From Symsagittifera roscoffensis (taxonomy: Eukaryota; Xenacoelomorpha; Acoela; Convolutidae), in the NCBI RefSeq assembly GCF_963678635.1, contig NC_087071.1, positions 38,467,858 through 38,524,437 of the forward strand: 56,580 bases of DNA, read 5' to 3'. Positions 1-10,315 of this stretch are shown piece after piece; within the stretch, counting starts at the first letter, position 1; each line of letters opens with the position of its first letter. Below the pieces are notes generated by a model. It was not told the DNA's origin, searched no databases, and was given only the letters and a program-made list of their open reading frames with translations. Made by a program: the position numbers and the translations under genes.

Positions 1-108
1 CTCGGCTACGACGAACTACTCAAAAAATCCGAACACTTGGACAAATTCTGCTTCCTAGGATTCTTAAGGGCAATGCTACTACCTCCTAATCATGTAGATC
101 TACTTTAA
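1..108 (+). other. Possible C-terminal tail of a truncated ORF
   Basis: Frame 1 is open from the window edge for 35 codons and ends with TAA at 106-108. The peptide is mixed in composition (contains DELLKKSEHLDK and LLPPNHVDLL), unlike the Phe/Lys-rich accidental frames nearby, so it may be the end of a gene or mobile-element protein that starts outside the window. I do not recognise the family. The short length makes chance quite possible. Confidence 0.2.
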
Positions 109-986
109 ATATACACATGGCAAAAATGTTGGGTTCCGAAAAAAATTAACGAGAACGTAAGATCGGTTCCGTAATTTTGGTGGATCAGAAAAGACGTAAG
201 CAGACGATGCTCGCAAAGCGTGAACTTTCCAAAGATTGTGATTTCAACGGGGTAAGCAAGATGTTGTGAAAAGAACGTTGTGTAGGCGGAATCGTGAAGT
301 ACACCAAAATTAGTATTTGATGGAGAAAAATTTTAAGCGGTCACAATCTTATTTTCAGTTTCAGTATTAGTTCAGACTCTTATATAGGTCGCCATGATAT
401 TTTCTTCTTTTTTTCAGGAAAAGTCTTAAATTCTTATGCTCAAATTTACTTTTTCGCGGTTTGATTTCTCATTTCTTCATAAGTTCAGTTCACTTCCTTT
501 GTTAAAAATGAAGCAAACTCCAGTATCGAACAGCGAAATTGTAAATGTCACGAAAAACGCGATTGACTTTTGTTTTGACAGTATGGTTTTTAATTTTCGA
601 ATTTCCCACTGGAAAACGTTTTTTTTACTGATTGATCCGGTTTTTTTTTTCAAATTGGGCTGTTATTATCAAAAAAGTGCCAATCAAAATAACTTCTAAA
701 TTCAAAAATCTTTAAGGGCTTTTCAAATAGTTTTTTTCGAACCACATTGAACTTTTTTTGAACTTGCATTCTTCTATGAAGTACTTTTTTTTGTTAACTT
801 GCATTCATTTAACTCTTTTCAACTGTCTGTTGGCAAAATTTTTAATTGTTAAAAAGCGCATTTGATGCTCGAAAACACATATTGAGTGGCTCATCATCAA
901 CTTAACATTGTGGTGAGTAAAAAAAGTTATCTGCACAAAAGGTATCTCTTGGGTATGAATGAAAACAATTTTGGATGCCTTTTGTT
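109..986. other. AT-rich DNA, no gene seen
   Basis: Homopolymer-rich AT sequence with only low-complexity frames. The part around 600-740 resembles 6915-7040: both share ATTATCAAAAAAG-GCCAATCA and then a TTCAAA-ATTT-AAGGGC stretch. This suggests two old copies of a dispersed repeat. Confidence 0.5.
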
Positions 987-1268
987 GGATTGTGGGGGAT
1001 TTCCAGTGAACTATTCTGGCGCGTGAGTTCCGGGCCTACAACTTCATGACCAAAACACTCTACAAAGTCTAAGGGGTCAACGAGCTTATCGATTTAATCA
1101 AGTTCGTAGTCGTATTTGCCCCTCGTTTGAACTTCAAAAGAGGGGCAAAATCGACAAGGAACTTGATGGAATCGATGAGCTCGTTGACCTTGTAAAGTGT
1201 TTTGGTCTTGAAGCTGTAGGCGCGGAACTCACGCGCCAGAATGGTCCACTTGAAATCCCCCACGATCC
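987..1268. repeat. Head-to-head inverted duplication of a coding-like fragment
   Basis: Arms of about 135 bp (987-1126 and 1130-1268) are reverse complements with scattered mismatches and almost no spacer. They are GC-richer than the surroundings. The minus-strand reading of the right arm gives an uninterrupted, protein-like peptide containing WTILAREFRAYSF and TLYKVNELIDSIKF. The left arm read on the plus strand gives the same peptide with a stop and a small insertion. This looks like a broken protein-coding fragment, probably of a mobile element, that duplicated in inverted orientation. The protein family was not recognised. Confidence 0.6.
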
Positions 1269-2492
1269 ATACCGCGTGTTGCTCAAATTTTGTACCATCT
1301 TCAAAATTCGCAATATGTCAAAACTTAAATGTTTTCCTTTTGAAGTTGATAATTTGAAGGAATTAAGTTCTGCTTAGAAAGGGTTATCAGTGATTTTAGA
1401 TGACAACCCTTTTGTTGAATAATGTCAAGTTATTCCAGTGTTTGATCAAAAAACCGAGTTTTAACTGCTATGAAGTGGGACATAAGGACGAGAGCATTTG
1501 AAAGGAACACGGTAAAAGGTAATTGCGTTTTTTTTTATTTGACGTTAACGGCAAAAAAAAGTTTTAATTCAATTTTAATTGTCGTTAAGAAAAAAAAGTT
1601 TTTTTTTGAATTGTCGTTAAGGCAAAAAAGAACACGGCAAAAAAAATTGTTTCCACTTTAAAATACGTTCAAATTTTTATGATAAGCATCAGATTTATTT
1701 TTTTGTTGATTTTTTCTGTTTGTGCCTGTGCTGTTGGGCAGGAACATACAGAAGATCTTGATGACGAAACTGAACATGACGGATCCGATGCAGAGATCGA
1801 ATAGCGGCCAGTCGAGGTGTAATGTTGGAGCAGGTTCAGAATTAAGCGAAAGGAAATATTTGGTTGAAGAACTATCCGTTTCCTTGCATACATAATGATT
1901 TTTCATTTTTTCTTGATTTGTAAGGTCCTGTGGTGCTTGCATCCAATCTCTTCTTTGCAGGTTTTTTTTTCTTTCCTGCTAATAGATTAAGGTTATTCAT
2001 GTTCTTCATTCTGCCGTCAATTTTTTTAAAGCCACTGAATTATTTGGCTTGCATGTGAGATCAGTTTTTCTGAGCACGTGTCCAATTTCCAGAATTGGTG
2101 TGTGGTTAGAGTCAAACCGACTTTCCCTTTTAGGGGTTTGAATTAGGGTTGTCCGTTTTTCTATTTTTTGTTTTTCCTAAAACAGTTACCTTCTTTGATG
2201 AAGGGGTTCGGCAGTTGGGCTCTAGGTTCAACGGTTGTTGCCTTCTCCGTTGGATCAATCTTGTTTGACTTTAAGTTCTTCTGGTCTCGTCGAGATAGCC
2301 GTCTTGGACTGGTCATTTTCTCCCGAACGTAGATTCCAAATGATGAGTTCAGCTTCGCTTTAGGATCGTTGAACGACATTGTTAAAAACGTTGCTTTTAC
2401 TGTGTGTATTCAGCGTTCAACTACTCCAGTGAATCTGTGATTCCCACTGTACATAATTTTAAGCTAGTATTGCTCTTCTCGCGGAATTTTTT
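1269..2492. other. AT-rich DNA, no secure gene
   Basis: 1500-1660 holds short degenerate repeats around GTCGTTAAG with A/T runs. A 72-codon minus frame at 2161-2379 has a basic, mixed composition (contains MTSPRRLSRRDQK). It might belong with the retroelement-like trace at 2645-2990, but no motif supports that. Confidence 0.4.
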
Positions 2493-2553
2493 CACGACCC
2501 ATGCTCTGCTCACGACCAATGCTCTGAAATAAAACACGACCCATGCTCTGCTC
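2493..2553 (+). repeat. Three short direct repeats (CACGACCCATGCTCTG)
   Basis: Copies begin at 2493, 2511 and 2535. The second has one change (CACGACCAATGCTCTG). The third is separated from the second by an AAATAAAA insertion. Confidence 0.8.
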
Positions 2554-2644
2554 TAATAGATTTCAACACTTTGGCTGATGGAAATTTTGAATAGCGGTTG
2601 ATGCATAAAGGCAGGTATTCTAATACGCCCCAATTCTTATCCCA

Positions 2645-2990
2645 TCAGCACGAAAAATCCAAATCGATTTCTTCGTTGGATTCACTCAGCTCTACTAATT
2701 TCTGTATGCGGGACTCTCCCAGAATTACTTTTAAGTTTTCACCGGCTTTATCATCGATGTTAGGAGTCGATAATTTTCCCGGTTCGAATTTTTGAGGAGA
2801 CTTGCTGGGTGGCACCACTGTTAGCAGGGGTTGGTCAATATCTTCTTCCAGATCGGCAATCACCACTGTTTATACCCCGTCTACAAATCTCCTCTCTCCA
2901 TAAAATTTGAGAGGACCCGCGTTTCTTCTGAGTTTGGAGGAACTGCCCGAAGAGATGGACGGCGTTGTTTCTTCGGTTGTTTTCAGTTCA
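2645..2990 (-). pseudogene. Possible retroelement polyprotein remnant
   Basis: Read on the minus strand from about 2990, one frame gives a Ser/Thr-rich stretch followed by KLRRNAGPLKFYGER. It meets a TAA at 2870-2872 and then continues in the same frame as an acidic 73-codon ORF ending at 2645 (contains DLEEDIDQPLL and LVELSESNEEIDLDF). The basic RR-x-x-G-P-x-x-YGE signature resembles tails of LTR-retrotransposon integrases, but that is only a loose resemblance. No catalytic domain is visible, so the family assignment is weak. Confidence 0.3.
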
Positions 2991-4249
2991 TGGCCTACAA
3001 TTTGTACCAGTTACATAACTCAAATTTACATCTGTTCAACAGCTATGTTACCAACTACAGATATATTGATTTTATATTGATTATACGTTATCATATATTA
3101 CTCTTTTATATATTGATTATTTCTCGTGAAGTTTTTATGCTGCAAAGGATGGCTACTAGATAGAGGGTGGGAAGGTCGTCGCGGCGGTAGCCCGATGTTG
3201 GAGAGGGCATGGCTCACTTGGGGTAGACTCATGAACAAAGTGGTGGATGCCAATGTCAAGCTAATCATGAAGAAATACCAGGTACACCACTAGTCGCCCA
3301 ATCAGTCTCAATTATCAACGCTCTTCAGGACAAACCCCCCAAGCCCCACCGAACTCACATACGCACACTGAGTAAAACGCACACACAAGCACACCACTGA
3401 GTAAAAAGCGATTTTTGTTGATAAACTGTTCAAATCTTGCTCGGTTTTAAAGTGTTTTTTTTTATAAACCGCTCAAAAACCGCTCATTACGAAGCAAGAT
3501 TACTAGAAAACTGCTCAAACCTCTCAAATCTTGTTTCAATTAGTCGAAAACTTTCAACTCGGGAAGCACTTACGCATACGCGAACTTATAGATACGAGAA
3601 CTTGTAGTATACGCAATTTTCTGAAACAACTTAATTTCAGTTTATAACCTACCTTAAACTGTTAGACCAAAATTAAACAGTTCCGTTGAACGAATCTCTA
3701 TAAATAGCGTATCATGCTGATTCTTTTCGAAGTAACTGTATGCCTTGCTTTCTGTTCATCGATGGCGGCACCCAAAATAACAACTGTACAAAATTTTCTC
3801 AAAATAACAGTTAAAAATTGTTTTCTACTTCAAATAATATGCTTAGACTTTTTCAATCGTTGGTATCGACAGTGACACAAATGATGAAAACATTTTTAAG
3901 CTCAGTATAAAATAAACTGCTGCAAAAACCGTTACTGATTTTACTCGGTCTGAACTAAACTATAACGCAATTTCTTTCACTCAGCAAATTTTTCTTGAAA
4001 TTATTACAAAACAACCGAAACAATTGCACGGAAAAAAATTGAACTATATACAGAACTGCGCGAGAAGCTAAAAAAAAACTGAAACCCTTGAGGTCCAAAC
4101 GAACGAACGTTTGGATACCTTATCGTTGTGAAGGCAAAAGAAAACCTATAAGCCAAGCAACCTTGAAAAATCAATTGACTATTCTAATCCAAAACAGAAT
4201 TGGATGTCAATTTTGAAAATCAAAAACTTGTGAAAAATTTTTGAGATTT
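2991..4249. other. AT-rich DNA, no gene seen
   Basis: Only short frames are present. 3165-3400 is locally GC-richer (CGCGGCGGTAGCCC at about 3179) with ACACAC stretches, but neither strand gives a convincing protein. Confidence 0.45.
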
Positions 4250-5110
4250 GAAAATCTTGCTTTTTAAAAGTAACCCTTAATGTACTAAACTTTGGATTTC
4301 TCGATTCAGTTTAAAAACTCATGTCTGCAAAACAACAGGCAAAAATAAAATCGCGTTTTTTGAAATTCTTTATTATGAAAACGTTAACATCACAATCACC
4401 CCTACACATGAAACCTCACAGAGCACTTCTACCAATGAAATATAGGTTTATATAAAGGTCATTACTCCTTAACTTGAAGGTCACGAAACTTATAATTTTT
4501 ATACAAAACAGATCTGGTATAGAATTTTTTTGACTTGACAAAAAGCCCTATAGTAAAAAACCCTTATTTTAGCAGTAATTTTGAAAACAAGAAAAAAAAA
4601 TCGAAACGACAAACATTTTCGGCAAAGCGGCTCATAACAGTGCTATATGGGTTTTTAAATATTAAATTAAGTTTCTTGTGCTTGATGGAGTTTTCCGTGA
4701 AAATTTTAGGTTTTTAAAATTTTTCCAAAAACTATTGAAAAAGTGATCGAAATTTTTGTTGATAATTCACGCCCGCCAAAAATCATAAAAATTACAGTTG
4801 AAACACTTGCGAAATCAGAAAAATGATTCTTATAGATATTTTTTGTATTCGGTGAATAAACTTTCTGGCCTTCAATTTGAGAGTGATTAGCCCTGAATAA
4901 GCCTGTTTTTAATCAGTCATGAGTGCTGTGTGCGTTCTCATTGGTAGGTGTGATTGCACCGTTTTCAGAGTAAAAATTTAAGAAAAAAATTGTGATATGA
5001 TTTTGGCGAAGTTTTTGCAGACATGAGTTTTTCACGAACTGCCCAGCTTGCAGGATTGTTATTTTACAAAAGCAAGACCTTAAAATGTCTATAAAAGGTT
5101 TAACAAAAAT
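4250..5110. repeat. Long imperfect fold-back (inverted repeat)
   Basis: Sequence from about 4250-4520 matches the reverse complement of about 4840-5110 in several collinear blocks. ACTCATGTCTGCAAAA at 4318-4333 pairs with its complement at about 5016-5031. The TCTTGCTTTT block near 4255 pairs with the block near 5070. The CTTGAAGG block near 4474 pairs near 4870. The spacer is about 300 bp. This has the structure of an old fold-back or inverted-repeat transposon. No transposase was seen. Confidence 0.55.
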
Positions 5111-5329
5111 TTGAGCTTCAAATGGGCATTTAATTTTCGTTTTTTAGGTCAAAAACAGCCAATTGTTATTAAAAGGGTGCTTTGCTTATGAGTATTTTTT
5201 TGTTTTCACAATGAAGTGGTGAGGATTTTTGCAATAATTTGGATCACTTGTTGTTTCAGCGGTTTTACAAGCGTTTTATTCTTTCTCGCAAAAAACTAGA
5301 TACCTAAAAAAAACAACTGTTGCAGTTCT

Positions 5330-6680
5330 GTTTGTTATCTTATAAATAATCTTTTCAATCAGCTCGGTCGTTTTCTTAAAGTTTCCGGAAATTTTGCTTA
5401 GGATTGACAAAACCGGCCAAAAATGAGTTATAGCTCACTGTCGAGTATAACCAATAAAAGTTTGTGCACTAAATTTTTTTCGTGAGCTTAAAAACGTTTT
5501 AACGATAAATACAATGTTTTTGGAAGAAAAAAAACAGTTTTCAATTAAAAAGCGTATTGTTTTCGTCATTGATTTTAAATTAGAATTGCTGAAGCTTAGA
5601 GACATCAACAGTGTGCTACGCTCATTTCTTTGTGCTTCTCCACAAAAAGCATAGAAGCGATTAAACGGCAGCAAAACTAAAAACCTTCATCTATTTTACA
5701 AAACAAAAGAAATCCCGATCAAATTGTTGGAAATGTGTTTCTTGGTTGAAATTGGGCTCGGGGACAACTTTAGGTTTCGTTTTTGTTTGTTACGAGGCAC
5801 AAAATTCACATATGCTTAACCATTGATTTATTTCTTTACAAGGGTGGCATTTCGTTACTAGGTATTAAAGAAGTAAATATAGTTAAAAAGATCCGAATGT
5901 TTTGTAGAAACGGAACAGACCTGAGACTTTAATTTCACGATGGTTTGAAAATTAATGCTTCGACATGACGTTCTTATCTAAGAAGAAAAATTTGACAAGG
6001 TAGCAAGCTGGCTCGTTTTGCTGAAAGAATTTCAAACTTTTGAGCGCAATGGAAGACTCGTTTTTCTCTGATGACAAATAGTAATAAGAAACAAATAACA
6101 AAGAAATATTATCATTTGTGGTGAGATCCGCAGAAATTTTTATCGCTATGCTTTAGGCTATGAGCTTTCCAAGGAGTGCATTATTCATTGCTAAGGATTA
6201 TTGAGAACCTAGATTTTTTTACGTTGCTCCCACCCAATATATTTTTTGAATTTTTTGTTCTTTTCGTCTTATTGTCATCAACTCAGATTTCACCCTCGAA
6301 TTTTACGTTAGAATCAAACTTCAGCCTCATGATCCACTTAGTAAATCTGGTCTTTTTACTTATTCCGCCCATATTTCCTAATTTTGCAGTTTGGTTATTT
6401 TTAAATGTGTAAAGGCAAAGAAAAAACACAAACCGCACTGACTGGGTTGGTTGCTACAAAAGTGATAACTTTTTTCTTCAGCCAATTTTAAACAATGCTG
6501 AGTTTTTATTAGGTGTGAATGTGGTAAATTTTTTTCTGGAGCTAGTTTTTGTTTTTTTGGTCTGAATGAAGTTTGGCAGCCAGGTTAAAAAAAATGGAAT
6601 AGTTTATCAAACAATCTATATTTTTGACTAGTTTGGCTAATTAAGAGTAATGAACACAGAAAAATCACTTATATAAGTGT
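5330..6680. repeat. Dispersed repeat, copy A
   Basis: A diverged copy of the sequence at 7440-8625. Shared landmarks are GTTGCAGTTCTGT-TGTTATCTTATAAATAAT (5325 and 7685), GAGCTTAAAAACGTTTT (5485 and 7860), GTCATCAACTCAGATTTCACC (6275 and 8250) and CAATCTATATTTTTG (6611 and 8576). Copy A carries several hundred extra bases near 5760-6170. No intact ORF is common to both copies, so it is probably a non-coding or long-dead element. Confidence 0.7.
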
Positions 6681-6914
6681 TGCTATTACTTTTTGTTCAG
6701 GAAAAAGTGTTAAAATGGGCAAAAAAGTGTCTAATATCTATAGATGTGCTTTCATACATATTGATGCTTTTATGAATGCACATAGGTATATATGCGCTTT
6801 TTGGGTTCAATTGAAATTCATCTGCTGAAAAATGACGAAAATAGCACTCTCCAAATACGAACGTGGAAATGGCGTAATTTCTAGTTTCAAAAAAGGAAAT
6901 TAAATTTTAGATTT

Positions 6915-7040
6915 CAAGTGGAATAAAAACTTTACCGTTGATCCAGTGTTCTCAAGTTGGGTTAATATTATCAAAAAAGCGCCAATCATAAATCGTTCTA
7001 GAAATTCAAAGATTTTGAAGGGCATCTATTTTTTTCTTTG
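6915..7040. repeat. Old repeat copy related to 600-740
   Basis: Shares the order TTGATCC, AGTTGGGTTAATATTATCAAAAAAG, GCCAATCA and a TTCAAA-GGGC tail with 600-740, with many substitutions. Confidence 0.5.
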
Positions 7041-7439
7041 AATTTCGAAAGTTAAAACTTTTTCACCAAAATCAGTGTTTTTTTAGAATTTTTTTACTTA
7101 ATTACACTTTTCCATTTTTTGATTCGCTATGTTTCATAAGTCGACTTAAAGTTGTGAAACAAAACCATTTCGTGATGATTCTGATTTTTTTGGTGTTTTC
7201 TAGTCAAGGAGGTTCAAAAAAATATTGTCAGTTCAAGATGTTGAAACATTGGCTTTTGGACAGAATAAAAAACTGGAGCGAGTTTGAAGGAAATTTCATT
7301 TTGTTTTAAGTAGATGGTATTATCATATCGAAAATCGCATAATCGTTTGGGGAGCTTTTATCAATTTCCAAAACTTTCGCTCCAGGTCGACAAAAATTGT
7401 CAAGAAAAAGCGTTCTAGTTCAATAAAGAGCGAGTAAAA

Positions 7440-8625
7440 CCAGTATCGGTGTGCCCCAAAAAAGAGCAGTTGTTAGCGCCTTAACTTTTTTTAGAGCTCT
7501 GAAACGTTTTCAGTTGTAGTTGTTTTTGAAGCTTAAATTATCGTCAATAGTAACAGTTCAAAATTTTTTTAATTTCACAAAGAATTGGTAAGCAATTTCG
7601 CTTTTTATTGAATCACATGATGTTTCAGCGAAAAAAGCTTTTTATTTTTTCTTGCGCAAAAATATATAACAGAAATAACCAAGTGTTGCAGTTCTGTATG
7701 TTATCTTATAAATAATTTGTTGAAGCATTTCGGTCGTTTTCCAATATGTTCCGGAAATTTTGCTGAGGATTGAGTAAACCGGCATAAAACAATTGCTTTA
7801 TAACTCACTGTAGAGCAAGTGAAACCAATAACAGTTTTGGCAACAATCTTTTTTTCAGTGAGCTTAAAAACGTTTTCACCATTGTTTGAAAGGTCATTGC
7901 CAGTACCAGCCAAGGGTTCAACATTTAACACATTTATTTAAAATTAGAACATTTTTCTGTTTAAAAACATTTTGATTTTGTTTTGTCATTGAATTTAAAA
8001 ATATAACTGTTGAAGTTCTAAGCTAACAGCAGTGTGCTACGCTTTCTTCCTGTTATTCTCCCTCAAACGCATAGAAGTGATCAGACGGAAGCAAAAATAA
8101 AGAGCTTCATATTTCAACCCATAAGAAATCCAGAACAAATCGTTTACATCAAAAGGATTACTTTATGTTTTTTACTAAAGGTTATTGAGAGCATAGATTC
8201 TTTACCTTCCTCCCACCCAATTTTCTTTGAAAAATTTTGTTCTCGTCTTGCTGTCATCAACTCAGATTTCACCTTCATTTTTAACTTTTCAAAATCTTGT
8301 TTTGTTTATCATTCCGCCTTTATTTCTAAATTTTGGTTTTTGCTGCTATTTAAATGTATCAAGGCAGAGAAAAAACACTGGCCGCTTTGACTCGGTTGGC
8401 TAATACAAAAGCGATTACTCTATTCTGTAGCCGGTTTCTAGCAATTGCAATTGCCGATTTTTTAGTAGATGTGAAGGTAGCCATTATTTTTTTCCTGGAG
8501 ATAATTCTTGCGTTTTTTTGGGTCTGGAAAACTCGACAGCCTATTTCAAAAAAAAAATTGAATAGCCTACCAAACAATCTATATTTTTGGCTAGTTCGGC
8601 TGATTTATAAGTCAAGTTAAAGTTA
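7440..8625. repeat. Dispersed repeat, copy B
   Basis: Collinear with 5330-6680 as listed for copy A. The 88- and 118-codon frames inside (8034-8390, 8354-8620) are not conserved in copy A, so I do not call them genes. Confidence 0.7.
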
Positions 8626-8639
8626 AATTTTTTTTATAT

Positions 8640-8780
8640 GAGATGGTGCTGAAAGTTGATAGCGGTGGGTCCTAAAAAAAGTAGCCGGTAGCGCACAACT
8701 GAGCTTGAAAACTTTTTCAGTTTTCGTTGTTTTTGAAGCTTCGTTGTTGGTTAACAGTTCAGTCCTTTTATTTTTTTTTC
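8640..8780. repeat. Partial third copy of the dispersed repeat
   Basis: Resembles the beginning of copy B (about 7440-7550): both have GGTG-GTCC/CCCC-AAAAAA-AG, then CAGTT-TTGTTTTTGAAGCTT. It lies directly after copy B and may be a truncated tandem copy. Confidence 0.45.
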
Positions 8781-9157
8781 ATTAAAAAACGTTTTTTGAA
8801 AAAGTTTTTTTTTCAATTCTTTACAAAAAAGTTTTTTTTTGGAAGTTTAAAGCCATTACCAATTGAGTACGACTACTTCTAGTTCTTCCTCAAACCACGC
8901 ACAAAAGCAATTAGATAAGAAAAAAAAACAATTTCATTTTCTCCAACCTTTCTTGCAACTCATCGAACAAATCGCTCTTACTTTAAATACTTTTTTGTTA
9001 TTATTGAGATTATGCACATATATATTAAAGTCTCTGTGACAAAGTGGCGAAAATGATCAGTTTTACTTTGACCTCCAGTGCGCTGATTGCATCGCGAAAA
9101 AAAATATAAGAGTACGGTTTACTGCTTCTATTTATGGGGGTGGCAATTGTTTTTTGC
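8781..9157. other. AT-rich DNA, no gene seen
   Basis: Runs of T and A dominate. No structured feature is visible before the hairpin at 9158. Confidence 0.5.
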
Positions 9158-9257
9158 GATAGAAATATTTGATTCTACTTAACAATCCCCCATATGGTAT
9201 CTACTATTTAGATGATACCATATGGGGGATTGTTAAGTAGATTCAAATATTTCTATC
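9158..9257. repeat. 100-bp near-perfect hairpin
   Basis: Arms 9158-9201 and 9214-9257 are 44 bp each and almost perfectly complementary, with a 12-base loop at 9202-9213. The core of the stem is AACAATCCCCCATATGGTATC. It lies about 130 bp past the stop codon of the lectin gene, on its 3' side, and may be a MITE-like fold-back insertion. It is too perfect to be old. Confidence 0.9.
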
Positions 9258-9337
9258 GGCGGACTAAATGGTGCAGATACAATTGGGAAAAACTCTATTC
9301 AAAGATCTTGATGCATTAGAGTTCACTTCACTGTATG

Positions 9338-9343
9338 TTTATT
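9338..9343 (-). promoter_or_regulatory. Polyadenylation signal AATAAA for the lectin gene
   Basis: The minus strand reads AATAAA about 47 bases after the lectin stop codon (9390-9392), a typical distance for a metazoan cleavage signal. Confidence 0.6.
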
Positions 9344-9389
9344 TATGCCTTATATCAATATAATATCACAATTAACTGTACAAGGAGTT

Positions 9390-9762
9390 CTAGTTGCATA
9401 CACCGTCGATGCTGCAAAAATAGTACACGTTCCTTCTGGAAAGAATAGTGCGGTTATCACGCTTGCAGAGACCTCTGTGATATTCTTCTGGGCTGTCACA
9501 GGGATAGTCCGCGAAGCACTTATCAGACGCCCGCCACTTGACACAATACTCGTTCCCGGCTTTGTTATTGGGTTCATTATATGGGTGACACCACCACCCT
9601 GGTTGGCTTGTGTAGCTGACTAGGCCCTGGAATACACCGTCCCAAAGTGGTGGACTCACAAATCCTGTCCAGTAATAACGGCCGCTGCTCTTCAAATTAG
9701 GCAGAGCGTTGAAAATTTTTTTAACCAGGCTAGTGCTAGCGGGCTCCCACAAAATAGAGTCC
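9390..9762 (-). CDS. Secreted C-type lectin-like protein, exon 2
   Basis: This exon encodes residues 57-179 of a 179-residue protein and completes the codon begun by exon 1. It starts after an ATTTTCAG acceptor (9763-9770) and ends with TAG at 9392-9390. C-type lectin-like domain signatures in order are LWEP (60-63), WTGF (87-90), W96, an EPN triplet (119-121), C129, a FADYPC element (139-144) in the place of the usual WND-x-x-C, and C155. EPN is the mannose-type calcium/sugar signature of the family, so calcium-dependent sugar binding is plausible. The degenerate WND leaves this open. Extra cysteines at 114, 138, 172 and 178 suggest extra disulfides and a short Cys-containing tail. The protein is probably extracellular. 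Confidence 0.85.
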
Positions 9763-9811
9763 CTGAAAATAAATGACAACAAACTAATTCCAACCACGGC
9801 CACTGTGGCAA

Positions 9812-9885
9812 AAAATATATAAAAGGGTACAAGTTAATTGACTTAACAGAACAGCATCAACAACCCAAAAGGTAAGCTATGATGA
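9812..9885 (+). promoter_or_regulatory. Possible plus-strand TATA box with non-coding first exon
   Basis: ATATATAAAAGG (about 9815-9826) is followed some 50 bases later by CCCAAAAG|GTAAGC, which resembles an exon end and a 5' splice site. This could be a promoter pointing into the minisatellite. No convincing downstream coding exon was found, and the same DNA lies inside the minus-strand lectin intron, so this is only a candidate. Confidence 0.2.
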
Positions 9886-10315
9886 AAGTGTTCTAGACTG
9901 AAACACCAAGATTGCCGATAATTTTCAATTCGAAGTGTGCTTCAAGAAGGGCATTTGGCCGGCAGTGTTTTGAACCGACAAATACAAAGCTGAAAAACTA
10001 GAAGTTCATTCAGGTTTTGCGAAACAGACCAAAAGAGATGATAGCGCTGGTCCTCATTTTTAAGGTTAATTATTTTTGCTTCCAGTTCACTCTACCAATT
10101 TTACCACTTACCTTACTAAAACCCCTCAAGGACACCTTAAAAGCAAATCCAGGGAAAAAACAACTAATAGACAAAAACCCTCCGTATTTTTTTAACAACT
10201 CTCCGAAATGCTGCCGACAGAGAAAAAGAAATTTTTTGCTCGAAATGAAAAAATACTCCTTCGACAAGTCAAAAAAGGCAGCTAACACCGAAACATTTTA
10301 TTGAATTTTTTAACC
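9886..10315. other. Unique intron sequence at the acceptor side
   Basis: A mostly AT-rich flank of the minisatellite. A 95-codon plus frame (10017-10304) begins with a non-ATG codon and has no recognisable domain, so I do not call it a gene. Confidence 0.5.

Noticed and set aside
436-699. 87-codon plus-strand ORF
   Set aside because: Phe/Lys-rich translation of AT-rich DNA, partly within a dispersed repeat.
9345-9623. 92-codon plus-strand ORF
   Set aside because: It is the antisense shadow of the lectin exon 2, whose domain motifs, splice site and polyadenylation signal support the minus strand.
10017-10304. 95-codon plus-strand ORF beside the minisatellite
   Set aside because: It begins at a non-ATG codon and is Lys/Phe-rich with no recognisable domain. 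The hydrophobic start from the internal ATG was considered as a signal peptide, but nothing supports the rest.
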